64,000 nt of DNA from Mucilaginibacter auburnensis (lineage in GTDB: Bacteria; Bacteroidota; Bacteroidia; Sphingobacteriales; Sphingobacteriaceae). The stretch covers positions 1,426,001 through 1,490,000 of the forward strand of contig NZ_PGFJ01000001.1 of NCBI RefSeq assembly GCF_002797815.1. Direction: 5' to 3'. The notes under the pieces are model-generated. The model searched no databases and had not been told where the DNA came from. It saw only the letters and a program-made list of their open reading frames with translations. Position 1 is the stretch's first letter, and every line of letters begins with the position of its first letter. Both the position numbers and the translations under genes were made by a program. This document shows, piece after piece, positions 26,504-35,515 of the stretch.

Positions 26504-27790
26504 TTATTCAAAGAAAGGAACGCCTGGGGTAGCATATTTCTTCATACCTTCAACGTTAACGTCAACACCAATACCTGGTTTGTCTAAAACGGTCATGAAG
26601 CCTTTTTCAACAAATGGTTTGTCAAAAATAACCATCTCTTTCCACGCAGCGTCAGTATCTGATTTTGTTTGCCACTCCATGATCTGGAAGTTAGGCACAG
26701 CGGCACAAACGTGTGCAGTTGCCATAGCACCAACCATGGTACCTACCATGTGCGGAGAGAATGGCGTGTAGTACGCGTTAGCCATAGAAGCAATGCGCTG
26801 CCCTTCGCCTAAACCACCACACTTTTGCAGATCGGGCATAATGATGTCAACCATATGCTCAGACAGTAAGCGGGTAAAGCCGTAAGTTAAGTACACGTTC
26901 TCGCCACAGCAAATTGGAGTTGAAGTTTCGGCACTGATTGATTTGTAAACCTCAGCGTTGTCAGCAGGGATCGGTTCTTCTAACCACATCAGGTTATAAG
27001 GCTCTAATGCCTTAGCAACACGGCGAGCGGTAGGGGCGTCATAACGACCGTGCATATCGCAAGCAATGTCCATTTTATTGCCAACTTGTTTTCTGGCTGC
27101 TTCAACGCAGGAAACCATTCTTTCAACTTCACCTAAGCCGGCAGTCCAGTTAGTACGGTCAAATTTGTTTGGGTCGTTAGCCTCGTCAAGGTCAAACTTA
27201 CAAGCTGTATAACCACGGTTAAGCACGTCTTGAGCAGCTTTAGCAAAGTTTTCAGGGGTTTTACCACCACCCGAATAAAACTCGGTGTCGCAATATACAC
27301 GCACTTTGTCGCGGAATTTGCCACCCAGTAACTGGTGGATAGGTAAGCCAAGTGCTTTACCGGTTAAATCCCACAGCGCGCATTCTAATGCTGTTAACGT
27401 TGCAACAAATGCACCAGACTGTGCACCGCCAAAAACGCCGCCTTTACGTACTTGCTCAAAAATTACGTTAGGTTTTAGCGGGTTTCCTCTCATTACGCTG
27501 CCAGCCATACGCTTTAACAAATAGTAGCTGCCGACACTGGCGTCTACTGATTCGCCCCAGCCTGTTATGCCCTGATTTGTTTCTAATTTAACAAACATTC
27601 CGCCAAACCTGTTATAAGCACATTTAACAGCAGTTACTCTTAAATCAGCAGGAGCCGACATCATTGAGGTTCTTTCTTTCGCATCTTCTAAACCGTTTCC
27701 GAAAGTTTTTATCAACGGCGTTGAAGCTAAAGCCGCGGCACTTACTCCTGCTTTAGTTAAAAATGAACGCCTGTTTTGTTGTGTTGACAT
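26504..27790 (-). CDS. Mandelate racemase/muconate lactonizing enzyme family protein (sugar-acid dehydratase-like), exported
   Basis: A 428-residue member of the enolase superfamily. A twin-arginine-like signal (NRRSFLTKAGVSAAALASTPLI) opens it. The barrel shows metal-ligand segments ACDMHGRYD, MWLEEPIP and CCGENVYL, the D of MPDLQKCGGLGEG and the His of FSPHMVGT. Barrel-strand 2 reads ACKFDLDE, a KxD in place of the KxK of mandelate racemase. This suggests a dehydratase for an aldonic or aldaric acid, substrate not determined. Co-directional with the RraA-like gene, 48 bp downstream of it. Confidence 0.88.
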   Translation of the reverse strand: MSTQQNRRSFLTKAGVSAAALASTPLIKTFGNGLEDAKERTSMMSAPADLRVTAVKCAYNRFGGMFVKLETNQGITGWGESVDASVGSYYLLKRMAGSVMRGNPLKPNVIFEQVRKGGVFGGAQSGAFVATLTALECALWDLTGKALGLPIHQLLGGKFRDKVRVYCDTEFYSGGGKTPENFAKAAQDVLNRGYTACKFDLDEANDPNKFDRTNWTAGLGEVERMVSCVEAARKQVGNKMDIACDMHGRYDAPTARRVAKALEPYNLMWLEEPIPADNAEVYKSISAETSTPICCGENVYLTYGFTRLLSEHMVDIIMPDLQKCGGLGEGQRIASMANAYYTPFSPHMVGTMVGAMATAHVCAAVPNFQIMEWQTKSDTDAAWKEMVIFDKPFVEKGFMTVLDKPGIGVDVNVEGMKKYATPGVPFFE

Positions 27791-27838
27791 GGTTATTGAG
27801 TTTTTGATTTTAATTGATTTATATTTTAGTTTAATGGT

Positions 27839-28843
27839 TTAGTGTACGTTAGCTACATCGGCCGCAGCAATAATTTCTTCCACTTGAGCTTTCGCTACCG
27901 GTAGTTTTATTTTTTTGTCTTTAACAGCAGCTTTTAACCATGCAAGATAGTCTTCTCTGATAGGAGCAGGCCAGTTGGCATCCATCTGTCCGGCGGTATA
28001 TTTGCCTTCAGCCGTACGGATGTGAGCGAACATATCCTCTAAACGTGTTCTTTCTGATGCTTTAACTACTTTCTCTGCTAAGTGTGGAGGTATAAAAATA
28101 ACAACACCTTGTTTACCTAATACAACGTCGCCTGGCATAACAGTTACCTGACGGATACGGGTTGGTTTATTAACACCCATAATCATGGTATTTTGGTCAC
28201 TGCCCGGATTATGGTAGCTTGGTGAATAGCTGTCAACGTATGATGTAAAGCCACCTAATTCTTTTAACCCTTCAAGGTCTCTGATTGCGCCATTGTAAAC
28301 AATACCAGTACCGGTTCTTTTATAAATGTCAGCTGCTACACGGTCGCCAATGGTTGGTCCGTTTTTGTGCAAGCCAAACTGGTCGGCTACATAAACGTCT
28401 CCTTTTTGCAATTGTTCAACGCCCCATACGTTTTGTGCACGGCGACCTTCTTTTTTACCACGCTCATCAATTGCTTTCCACATATCAGGGCGATAAGGCA
28501 TGAAAGTAACGGTAAGTGCACGGCCACACAATACGCTATCTGGGTTTATTTTAATATTCCAATCTTCAGCCAATTGGTAGTTGAAACGTGAACCACCCAT
28601 CGTAGCCCATGCTTCTTCAATACTTACCGACTTCATACGCTGAATGATATCCTCCGGTACTTTTGGACGGCCGTCAGGAAAGCGTTCGCCTTTCCACTCA
28701 GGGGTAAGGAAAATTAACTCATCTCTATCAGCCTGATTAACTTGCGGTTGTGCAGGAGCCTGCGCCGCAGTTTGGGCAGAAACTTTAACAGATGCACTAA
28801 GCAAAAGCGCAAGCGCAACTATTGTAAGGTTTGTCTTCTTCAT
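27839..28843 (-). CDS. RraA-family protein with signal peptide (aldolase/regulator-like)
   Basis: A 334-residue protein. A Sec signal peptide (NLTIVALALLLSASVKVSAQ) precedes the RraA domain, recognised by CGRALTVTFMPY, GDVYVADQFG, GDRVAADIYKRTGTGIVYNGAIRDLEGL and VMPGDVVLGKQGVVIFIPPHLAEKV. Some homologues are 4-hydroxy-4-methyl-2-oxoglutarate/oxaloacetate aldolases; RraA proper inhibits RNase E. The G-x20-R-D aldolase pattern (NGAIRD) is present, so a 2-oxoacid aldolase or decarboxylase role after the dehydratase is plausible. An exported version is unusual compared with characterised members. Confidence 0.85.
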   Translation of the reverse strand: MKKTNLTIVALALLLSASVKVSAQTAAQAPAQPQVNQADRDELIFLTPEWKGERFPDGRPKVPEDIIQRMKSVSIEEAWATMGGSRFNYQLAEDWNIKINPDSVLCGRALTVTFMPYRPDMWKAIDERGKKEGRRAQNVWGVEQLQKGDVYVADQFGLHKNGPTIGDRVAADIYKRTGTGIVYNGAIRDLEGLKELGGFTSYVDSYSPSYHNPGSDQNTMIMGVNKPTRIRQVTVMPGDVVLGKQGVVIFIPPHLAEKVVKASERTRLEDMFAHIRTAEGKYTAGQMDANWPAPIREDYLAWLKAAVKDKKIKLPVAKAQVEEIIAAADVANVH

Positions 28844-29122
28844 GATTTAATAATTGGTTAAATAATTATGGCCTCTAAACTACATAATAAATTAACACCT
28901 GCTTTTATAGTTAACGTAAAAATTTTAGGATAAAAGAAATATCATAAATTGCCCTCAAAACGATCGTATAGACAATAAGTGTAAGAGAAAAATAAACTAC
29001 CATTTGTAAACAGTGTTGATTTTTGCACAAAAACACTAACTTCGGCGTTGCATAATTTGCATTATTTACCGCCAAGCCTGTTACAATAAACCAATTAATC
29101 AAGCTTAAATATTTGATCTTAA

Positions 29123-30010
29123 ATGAATCAGTTGTTGCTACAACAGGAAACATCAAAAGAACTGGCTGACTTTCCGCATATTAAAGAGTTTGCCTACAAA
29201 AAAAATACAACCATTCAACTCAACTCATTCAATGTTGGGTTAATGGATGGCATTGGTATTTATTATGTTTTAGAAGGCAAGCATAATTGGGTAATTGGGT
29301 CTACCGAGCATACTTTATATCCGGGTGATATTGCAGTGATACTGCCCGGTGAAAACTTCGGTGGTAAAAACAACATTCTTAACATTGGCTCATTAATGTG
29401 GGTTAGGCTTGATGTGCATAGCCGCAAACAATTAATAGGAGACTGGAGCCAGTTGACTAAAAAGGAACGTCATTCGCTTGAGCAGATCTTATCAGTAAAC
29501 AAAGATTTACTTGTACTTAATATTAAAGAAGCGCAACCCTTGTTTTTTGAGTTGAAACACGAGCTTCAGCATGCCGAAGTTGGCTTTAGCACCCGTGTTG
29601 CACAATTGCTTGATCATTTATTTATTATAATATGCCGCCAACTCATCAGGCAAAACCACTCTCGCAGGGATTTTCCAACCACTTTTTTACGGCTTGAACA
29701 AACATTGCGTCAAAACCTGGCCCGCCAATGGACGGTGGAAGAAATGGCAGCTTTTGCTGGCATGGGCACTACTGCATTTACCGAGAAGGTAAAAAACTAC
29801 TCCGGTTTCTCGCCGTTAAACTACCTTATAAACCTGCGTATTACAGAAGCTATAAAGCTTTTAAAGCGTGGGGAGGTGAATGTTACTGATATAGCATTAG
29901 CTATTGGCTTCTACTCATCGCAGCACTTTTCAACTACGTTTAAAAAGCTTACAGGATACACCCCAAGCGAGTTCAGAAAAAATAACCTCACCTTTAATCA
30001 GCAGCAATAA
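29123..30010 (+). CDS. AraC-family transcriptional regulator with cupin-like sensor domain
   Basis: A 295-residue protein. The N-terminal half is an AraC-type ligand-binding beta domain (GIYYVLEGKHNWVIGSTEHTLYPGDIAVILPGENFGG). The C-terminal ~100 residues carry the two helix-turn-helix motifs: WTVEEMAAFAGMGTTAFTEKVKNYSGFSPLNYLINLRI and VTDIALAIGFYSSQHFSTTFKKLTGYTPSEFRKN. It is divergent from the RraA-like gene and its stop is one base from the start of the sugar kinase gene, so it probably controls both directions in response to a sugar or sugar acid. Confidence 0.93.
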   Translation: MNQLLLQQETSKELADFPHIKEFAYKKNTTIQLNSFNVGLMDGIGIYYVLEGKHNWVIGSTEHTLYPGDIAVILPGENFGGKNNILNIGSLMWVRLDVHSRKQLIGDWSQLTKKERHSLEQILSVNKDLLVLNIKEAQPLFFELKHELQHAEVGFSTRVAQLLDHLFIIICRQLIRQNHSRRDFPTTFLRLEQTLRQNLARQWTVEEMAAFAGMGTTAFTEKVKNYSGFSPLNYLINLRITEAIKLLKRGEVNVTDIALAIGFYSSQHFSTTFKKLTGYTPSEFRKNNLTFNQQQ

Positions 30011-30011
30011 A

Positions 30012-31532
30012 ATGAACAGTATAGTAGCCATTGAATTAGGAACCAACGCGGTGCGCATATTCGCGTTTGATCTGATGGGCAATATTATTGGTTTTGCAAA
30101 AGGACATTATCCAACGTTTCATGAGGGGCCGGATAATAGTGAGCAAGATCCCGAGCAGGTGTTTATTACCATGCTTTATGTACTGAAGAATTTGCTGAAT
30201 GATACGCTTTACCCGCAGAAGTGTGTGGTAGGTTGTATTTGTTTTAGCGGATCGATGCACAGCTTGCTTACGGTTGATAAGGATGGCGTTCCCTTGGGTA
30301 ATGTGATAACATGGGCTGATAACCGTGGGAAGGAAACAGCTGTAGAATTAAAAGAGTCAGAATTAGGCCGTACCATATACGAAGCTACAGGTACCCCAAT
30401 ACACCCAATGTCGTCAATGGTAAAAATTGCCTGGCTTAGAAACAATGATCCTGATCGTTTTAAAAAAACAAGCAAATATTTGCCGGTTAAAAGTTACATT
30501 CTGCAACAACTCACAGGTTCGTGCATAATAGACTATAGTATAGCCTCGGCAACAGGGCTAATGAATATTCATAGCTTAACATGGGATGATACCGCGCTTG
30601 AGTTTGCCGGTATAAGCGCTGGTAAGCTGCCACAACTGGTGCCTGTATTTTACTCAGAAGCCAAACTTAAAAAAGAGTATCAAAAAGCATTGCGGCTACA
30701 GCCGGATGTAAAGATAATTATAGGCTCAAGCGACGGCTGCCTTGCCACATTAGGCGCGGGTGTTTGGGAAGAGGGTAAGGCTACCATAACAATTGAAGAT
30801 AGCGGTGCATTTAGGGTAATTGGAGATAAAATAATTAAAGATCATAATAAACAGATATTTAACTATCTGCTCACCAAAGAGCATATTGTAAGCGGTGGGC
30901 CTACTAATAGCGGCGGCGTTATTTTTGAATGGTTTACCAAGCGTTTTGGCGATTTTAAAAAGGCGTTTGATATTGACCACTCCATGGGTAACCTTATAAG
31001 GGAGGCAGCAGAAGTGACGGTTGGGTCAGATGGGTTGTTGTTTTTACCGTATTTATTAGGAGAACGTGCGCCAATCTGGAATGCTAACGCAAAGGGCTGT
31101 TATTTCGGTATAAATATAAGGCATGAGCGTAAGCACTTTATCAGAGCCACTATTGAAGGTATTTTATATGAAATGTACAGCATTGGAAAAACGCTCGAGA
31201 ACCACAGAGCAATTGATAGTCTTTCGGTTAATGGAAGCTTCGCATCTATACCATTTTGTACGCAGATTATCGCAGATATTTTTAATAAGCCGGTGAGTAC
31301 GGTGAGTCATGGCGACACCATTGGTGCGGGGGCGTTTTTACTAAGCGCTACCGAAATGGGAATGTATAAAAATCTGCGCGAGGCTTCAAATACAATAAAA
31401 ATGCATCAGATCTTTTTGCCAAATGCTAACGATCATGCCATTTACAGGCAGTATTTTACAGTGTTTGAAAGCCTGATTGAAAAAATCGGAGGAGAATTTG
31501 ATGCTATTTCCAATTTACAAAATTTGAAATAA
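30012..31532 (+). CDS. FGGY-family carbohydrate kinase, gluconokinase-like
   Basis: A 506-residue kinase from the ATG at 30012. It has the FGGY phosphate-binding N-terminus (IVAIELGTNAVRIFAFD), the SGSMHSLLTVD segment seen in FGGY gluconokinases, VITWADNRG, a second-domain IIGSSDGCLATLGAG and a late GDTIGAGAFLLSATEMG. It should phosphorylate gluconate or a related sugar acid in the cytoplasm; the exact substrate is inferred. Codons upstream in the same frame lie inside the AraC gene and were rejected as start. Confidence 0.9.
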   Translation: MNSIVAIELGTNAVRIFAFDLMGNIIGFAKGHYPTFHEGPDNSEQDPEQVFITMLYVLKNLLNDTLYPQKCVVGCICFSGSMHSLLTVDKDGVPLGNVITWADNRGKETAVELKESELGRTIYEATGTPIHPMSSMVKIAWLRNNDPDRFKKTSKYLPVKSYILQQLTGSCIIDYSIASATGLMNIHSLTWDDTALEFAGISAGKLPQLVPVFYSEAKLKKEYQKALRLQPDVKIIIGSSDGCLATLGAGVWEEGKATITIEDSGAFRVIGDKIIKDHNKQIFNYLLTKEHIVSGGPTNSGGVIFEWFTKRFGDFKKAFDIDHSMGNLIREAAEVTVGSDGLLFLPYLLGERAPIWNANAKGCYFGINIRHERKHFIRATIEGILYEMYSIGKTLENHRAIDSLSVNGSFASIPFCTQIIADIFNKPVSTVSHGDTIGAGAFLLSATEMGMYKNLREASNTIKMHQIFLPNANDHAIYRQYFTVFESLIEKIGGEFDAISNLQNLK

Positions 31533-32171
31533 AGTGTTTGAAATTTCCATATTGCTAATTTTTTACATCTCTTGTTGTAAAAAAAACAATAATAAAACAG
31601 TAAAAATAAATATAAAATAATTCGATTTTTTATCCTATGGTTAACTAAAACGAAATAGCTAGTGTTTTTTTGTGTAAAATTCACCGCTGGGTTTATTTAG
31701 TAGACTTAATTATCAAAATTGGCATTATTTGTAACAAAACTATTATAAACGATAAACCGGTTTTTTAATTTGCTAGAACGCCGTTGGAAATAGTAACAAT
31801 TGTGATGCTGTTTTTTGATTGGACGATTTAATGTTAGATTTAAAAATTATAAACCGCTTATTTTTTTTCATTTTATTGGCAAAGGACCTGCAATTAGGTG
31901 GTTTTGGTTGCATAGGGGTTATGCATCAGTTCGTATCAGCAATGTTATTTATTGTTGTTGCGCAGGTTAGGTGTGGTAGTAAAGTTTGGCTCAGTTAAAA
32001 TTTAGTTATAAACAATTATTAGTAACCAAAACAATTAAATATGAATAAAGAAATACGTTAACTATCATGGTAGCGAGATCTCGCAAAACCTAAAAAGGCC
32101 TCTACCAAAATGGTCAGATTTTGATAAAGGCACCAATCAAAAATTATAGTCATTGATTTTAATCCAAAATT
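31533..32171 (+). promoter_or_regulatory. Long AT-rich leader/promoter region of susC1
   Basis: About 640 bases without a normal gene. A Bacteroidota-type promoter candidate is TTG at 31958-31960, 20 bases, then AAAGTTTG at 31981-31988. AATTATTAGTAACC at 32014-32027 is identical to a box in the susC2 leader. A 6-codon ORF lies at 32041-32061, a perfect palindrome GCGAGATCTCGC at 32073-32084, and a hairpin around 32118-32143. GCTATTTCGTTTT occurs on the minus strand at 31647-31659 and matches the susC2 direct repeats. The remainder shows nothing recognisable. Confidence 0.55.
32041..32061 (+). CDS. Putative leader peptide ORF MNKEIR before susC1
   Basis: ATG AAT AAA GAA ATA CGT TAA. The same four leading codons (MNKE) open a 7-residue ORF at the equivalent place in the susC2 leader. 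Both sit a short way after an identical 14-nt box. Translation is not proven; the shared placement is the only support. Confidence 0.35.
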   Translation: MNKEIR

Positions 32172-35100
32172 ATGAAAAAAAGAAGAGGAACACCTTCATA
32201 CAATAGTATTGTTACCGGTGTTTTCGCAGTACTTTTATGTGCGTCTTCTGCGCAGGCAGAAAATAACACGAACAGTAATGCAGCGGCTCTTGGACCTTTA
32301 GCCAAGCTTGCTGCCGCAAACGTTTTAGTAAAACCCGTGCCGGCAAAGACAGTTACCGGTAAAGTTGTTGATAGTAAAGGCGAGGCGCTGATAGGCGTAA
32401 GCATAGCTGAACAAGGAACAACCAAAGGTGTTGTTACCGATGCCGATGGTAATTACAGCATATCTGTTGAAGGAAATAATTCAATTTTAGTATTTACTTA
32501 TATAGGCTACGAAACACAGAGCCAAACTGTAGGAGCGCGCACGGTAATTAACGTAACGCTACAAAACAAAAGCAGTAACCTTGAAGAGGTTGTGGTAACA
32601 GCCTTAGGTATAAAACGCGAATCAAAGAAGCTGGGTTATGCTGCAACAACAGCTAATGTTGAAGAGATTCAACAAAACCGTACCACTAACGTAATGTCAT
32701 CTTTAGAGGGTAAAGTTGCGGGTTTGAACATTTCTCCGCCAGCTGCTGGTCCGGGTTCAAGTACCCGTATCCGCTTACGTGGTCAGGCTGCATTTAACGG
32801 TGCAACTAACTCTCCGTTGATTGTAGTAAACGGTTTGCCTATGGATCAGGGCGAACAAAGTGTTGGTCCAAATAATACAACAGACCGCGGTGACGCGCTT
32901 CAACAAATTAACCAGGATGATATTGAATCATTCACCGTATTGAAAGGTTCAACTGCAGCTGCGTTATATGGTTCAAGAGCGGCTAACGGAGCAATTATCA
33001 TTACTACAAAAAGCGGAGCAAAGAATACCAAATTTGGCGTAGAGTTTACTTCAAATTTTGCTGCAGATCAGGTATTGGATTACAACCGTTATCAAATGAT
33101 TTATGGTAATGGTGTTTGGGATGCAACAAAATTAAGTGGAAGAAAGCCAGCCAGTCAGGGCGAGTCTGTTACATACGGTGCCCAAACATGGGGTGCTAAA
33201 TATGATGGTTCACCGGTTACCTACTTTGATGGCAGCACCGGAACATATTCTCCAAATCCAAATCGTATTACTGAATATTACAGAACGGGTACATCATTCA
33301 ACAATGCTTTAGCACTTTCGGGTGGTAACGCAAGCACCAGTTTCAGATTGTCTTATTCAAATCAAGATGCAAAGGGAATCTCTCCTGTCAACGATTACCA
33401 CAAGAAAATTGCTAACCTTGGTTTGAACAGTAAGATCACTGAAAAATTAACACTTACTTTTAACCTTAACTATACTAACGAGGTAAATAATAATCCACCT
33501 CAGGTGGGTTTTCAGGGTGCAGGTGCTCCTAACTTCTTATACCGTATGAGCCCGGCAATTCCGTTAAGGTTGTTTAGAGACAGCGCGGTTAACCCTGCAA
33601 CTTTAAGCGAAGCTCAAACATCAGGTTTTCAAACAACTTTACTTAACCCGTACTACTCAAACCCTCGCCAGTTTTTGGTAAGGAAAGCAGATCGTTTTCT
33701 ATCAACAACTACTGCAAGATATGATTTCTTTAAATTCTTATACTTACAAGGCAGGGTAGCGTTTGATTATAACAGTGCTTTAAATGAGGGCAACACGCCA
33801 CATGGTGTTGGTGCCTCAAACTTGTTGCAGAATGGTACAGGTCCTGCTTACAGCGGTAGCTATAACGTTAATACCAACTGGCAGCGTAACATGAACTACG
33901 ATTTCTTGTTGGGAACCAATAACCAAAGATTTGGTGATTTTTCAGCTGAGTTAACTTTAGGTGGTAATATTCGTGACGATCGTGGTAGTGGTGTTAGAGC
34001 TTCAACTGCTAACGGTTTAATTGTGAAAGACCTTTACTCAATTGAAAATGGTGTTCAAAAGAACGTAAACTACGACTTTAACAGACAACAGGTAAACTCA
34101 CTTTATGGTGTGGCAGACTTTGGTTATAAAAGCTTCTTATACTTAACCATTACAGATCGTGTTGACTGGTTCTCTGTTTTAACGCCCCCATCATTCATAA
34201 TTTCTAACCCAAAAAACTCAGTTAACTATCCATCAGTAAGCGGTAGCTTTGTGTTCTCGGAATTATTACCAAATGTAAAATGGTTAAATTACGGTAAATT
34301 AAGAGCGAGTTATGCACGTACTGGTAGTGCCGGAGGTATAAACAATTTTTCGAGTCAGCTTGGTTACAGCTTAAATGCTAACCCTTTCACTGCAAACGGA
34401 TATAGCTACACCTTGGGGAACTTTAACGCCAATTATCCAAACCCTTTTGTTACGCCATTTGACGTAATTGAAAAAGAGATTGGTTTAGAAGTTAAAACCT
34501 TAAACAGTCGTTTAAATTTTGACGTTGCCGTATATCATAAAAGCTCTCAAAATCAAATATTAAACACACCTCTTTCTGCTGCTTCAGGCTTTACCACAAG
34601 GCCAGTTAACATTGGTAACTTGCGTAATAAAGGTATTGAGGTGTTAATTGACGGTACACCAATTAAAACCGCCAATTTTACCTGGAATACATCAATGAAC
34701 GCGGCTTATAACGAGAGCCTTGTTTTAAAATTAGCCGATGGGCAAACCACTCAGGTAGTAAACGCTTTCAATGCTAATGGTAACGAGTTTTTAGGTAAAT
34801 TAAGTTATGTAGTTGGTATGGCTATGAACCAATTACAGTCGCCTACTTATCTGAGAAATGCTGCCGGACAAATATTGGTTACAAAAGACGGTGCGTTATT
34901 AGCAACTAAATATGATGTTAATTTTGGACAGGCGGACCCTAAATGGACCGGTGGTTGGAATAACACATTCCGCTACAAGCGATTAAGCTTGTTGGTGCAT
35001 ATCGATTATAAATTTGGTGGTAAAATGTTTTCATCAACGGCACTTAACGGTTTAAGACAAGGTTTAACTCAGGCCTCATTAGTTGGTCGTGAAGGTGGTG

Positions 35101-35507
35101 TGAAATTCCCTGGTATAATTTATGATCCAACTGGTGGTCCAGGTGGCACACCCGGCCCAACAAATGGCACAAACAATGCCGACAGGGCTGTTGGTGTTGT
35201 TCCTTCAACATTCTATGCAGACTACCGTACATTACAGATTGCCGACCCATTTGTATTTAAAAGTGATTTTGTTAAGCTGAGAAATATTACAGTGAGCTAT
35301 GACTTTAGTGACATGCTTAAAAATGTTAAATACATAAAAGGAATAAGCGTATCTGCGTTTGTACGTAACGTTGCAATACTTCATAAAGACGTTCCGGATA
35401 TTGATCCTGAGGCAATGGCCTCTACAGGCGATTCAAGGTTGGGTTATGAGCAAAGTACCATACCCACAACCCGCACATTTGGCCTTAACTTAAATGTTAA
35501 ATTCTAA
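32172..35507 (+). CDS. SusC/RagA family TonB-dependent outer-membrane transporter (pair 1)
   Basis: A 1111-residue protein. A signal peptide (IVTGVFAVLLCASSAQAE) and a linker precede the carboxypeptidase-regulatory-like domain (KTVTGKVVDSKGEALIGVSIAEQGTTKGVVTDADGNYSI). Next come the TonB-box region NLEEVVVTALGI and the plug (MSSLEGKVAGLNI, IRLRGQAAFNG, FTVLKGSTAAALYGSRAANGAIIITTKSG), then a large barrel ending FGLNLNVKF. It imports oligosaccharides with energy from TonB. It is followed two bases later by the reading region of its SusD partner. Proximity to GH43, GH51 and ara genes points to arabinose-containing glycans. Confidence 0.95.
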   Translation: MKKRRGTPSYNSIVTGVFAVLLCASSAQAENNTNSNAAALGPLAKLAAANVLVKPVPAKTVTGKVVDSKGEALIGVSIAEQGTTKGVVTDADGNYSISVEGNNSILVFTYIGYETQSQTVGARTVINVTLQNKSSNLEEVVVTALGIKRESKKLGYAATTANVEEIQQNRTTNVMSSLEGKVAGLNISPPAAGPGSSTRIRLRGQAAFNGATNSPLIVVNGLPMDQGEQSVGPNNTTDRGDALQQINQDDIESFTVLKGSTAAALYGSRAANGAIIITTKSGAKNTKFGVEFTSNFAADQVLDYNRYQMIYGNGVWDATKLSGRKPASQGESVTYGAQTWGAKYDGSPVTYFDGSTGTYSPNPNRITEYYRTGTSFNNALALSGGNASTSFRLSYSNQDAKGISPVNDYHKKIANLGLNSKITEKLTLTFNLNYTNEVNNNPPQVGFQGAGAPNFLYRMSPAIPLRLFRDSAVNPATLSEAQTSGFQTTLLNPYYSNPRQFLVRKADRFLSTTTARYDFFKFLYLQGRVAFDYNSALNEGNTPHGVGASNLLQNGTGPAYSGSYNVNTNWQRNMNYDFLLGTNNQRFGDFSAELTLGGNIRDDRGSGVRASTANGLIVKDLYSIENGVQKNVNYDFNRQQVNSLYGVADFGYKSFLYLTITDRVDWFSVLTPPSFIISNPKNSVNYPSVSGSFVFSELLPNVKWLNYGKLRASYARTGSAGGINNFSSQLGYSLNANPFTANGYSYTLGNFNANYPNPFVTPFDVIEKEIGLEVKTLNSRLNFDVAVYHKSSQNQILNTPLSAASGFTTRPVNIGNLRNKGIEVLIDGTPIKTANFTWNTSMNAAYNESLVLKLADGQTTQVVNAFNANGNEFLGKLSYVVGMAMNQLQSPTYLRNAAGQILVTKDGALLATKYDVNFGQADPKWTGGWNNTFRYKRLSLLVHIDYKFGGKMFSSTALNGLRQGLTQASLVGREGGVKFPGIIYDPTGGPGGTPGPTNGTNNADRAVGVVPSTFYADYRTLQIADPFVFKSDFVKLRNITVSYDFSDMLKNVKYIKGISVSAFVRNVAILHKDVPDIDPEAMASTGDSRLGYEQSTIPTTRTFGLNLNVKF

Positions 35508-35515
35508 AATTGAAC

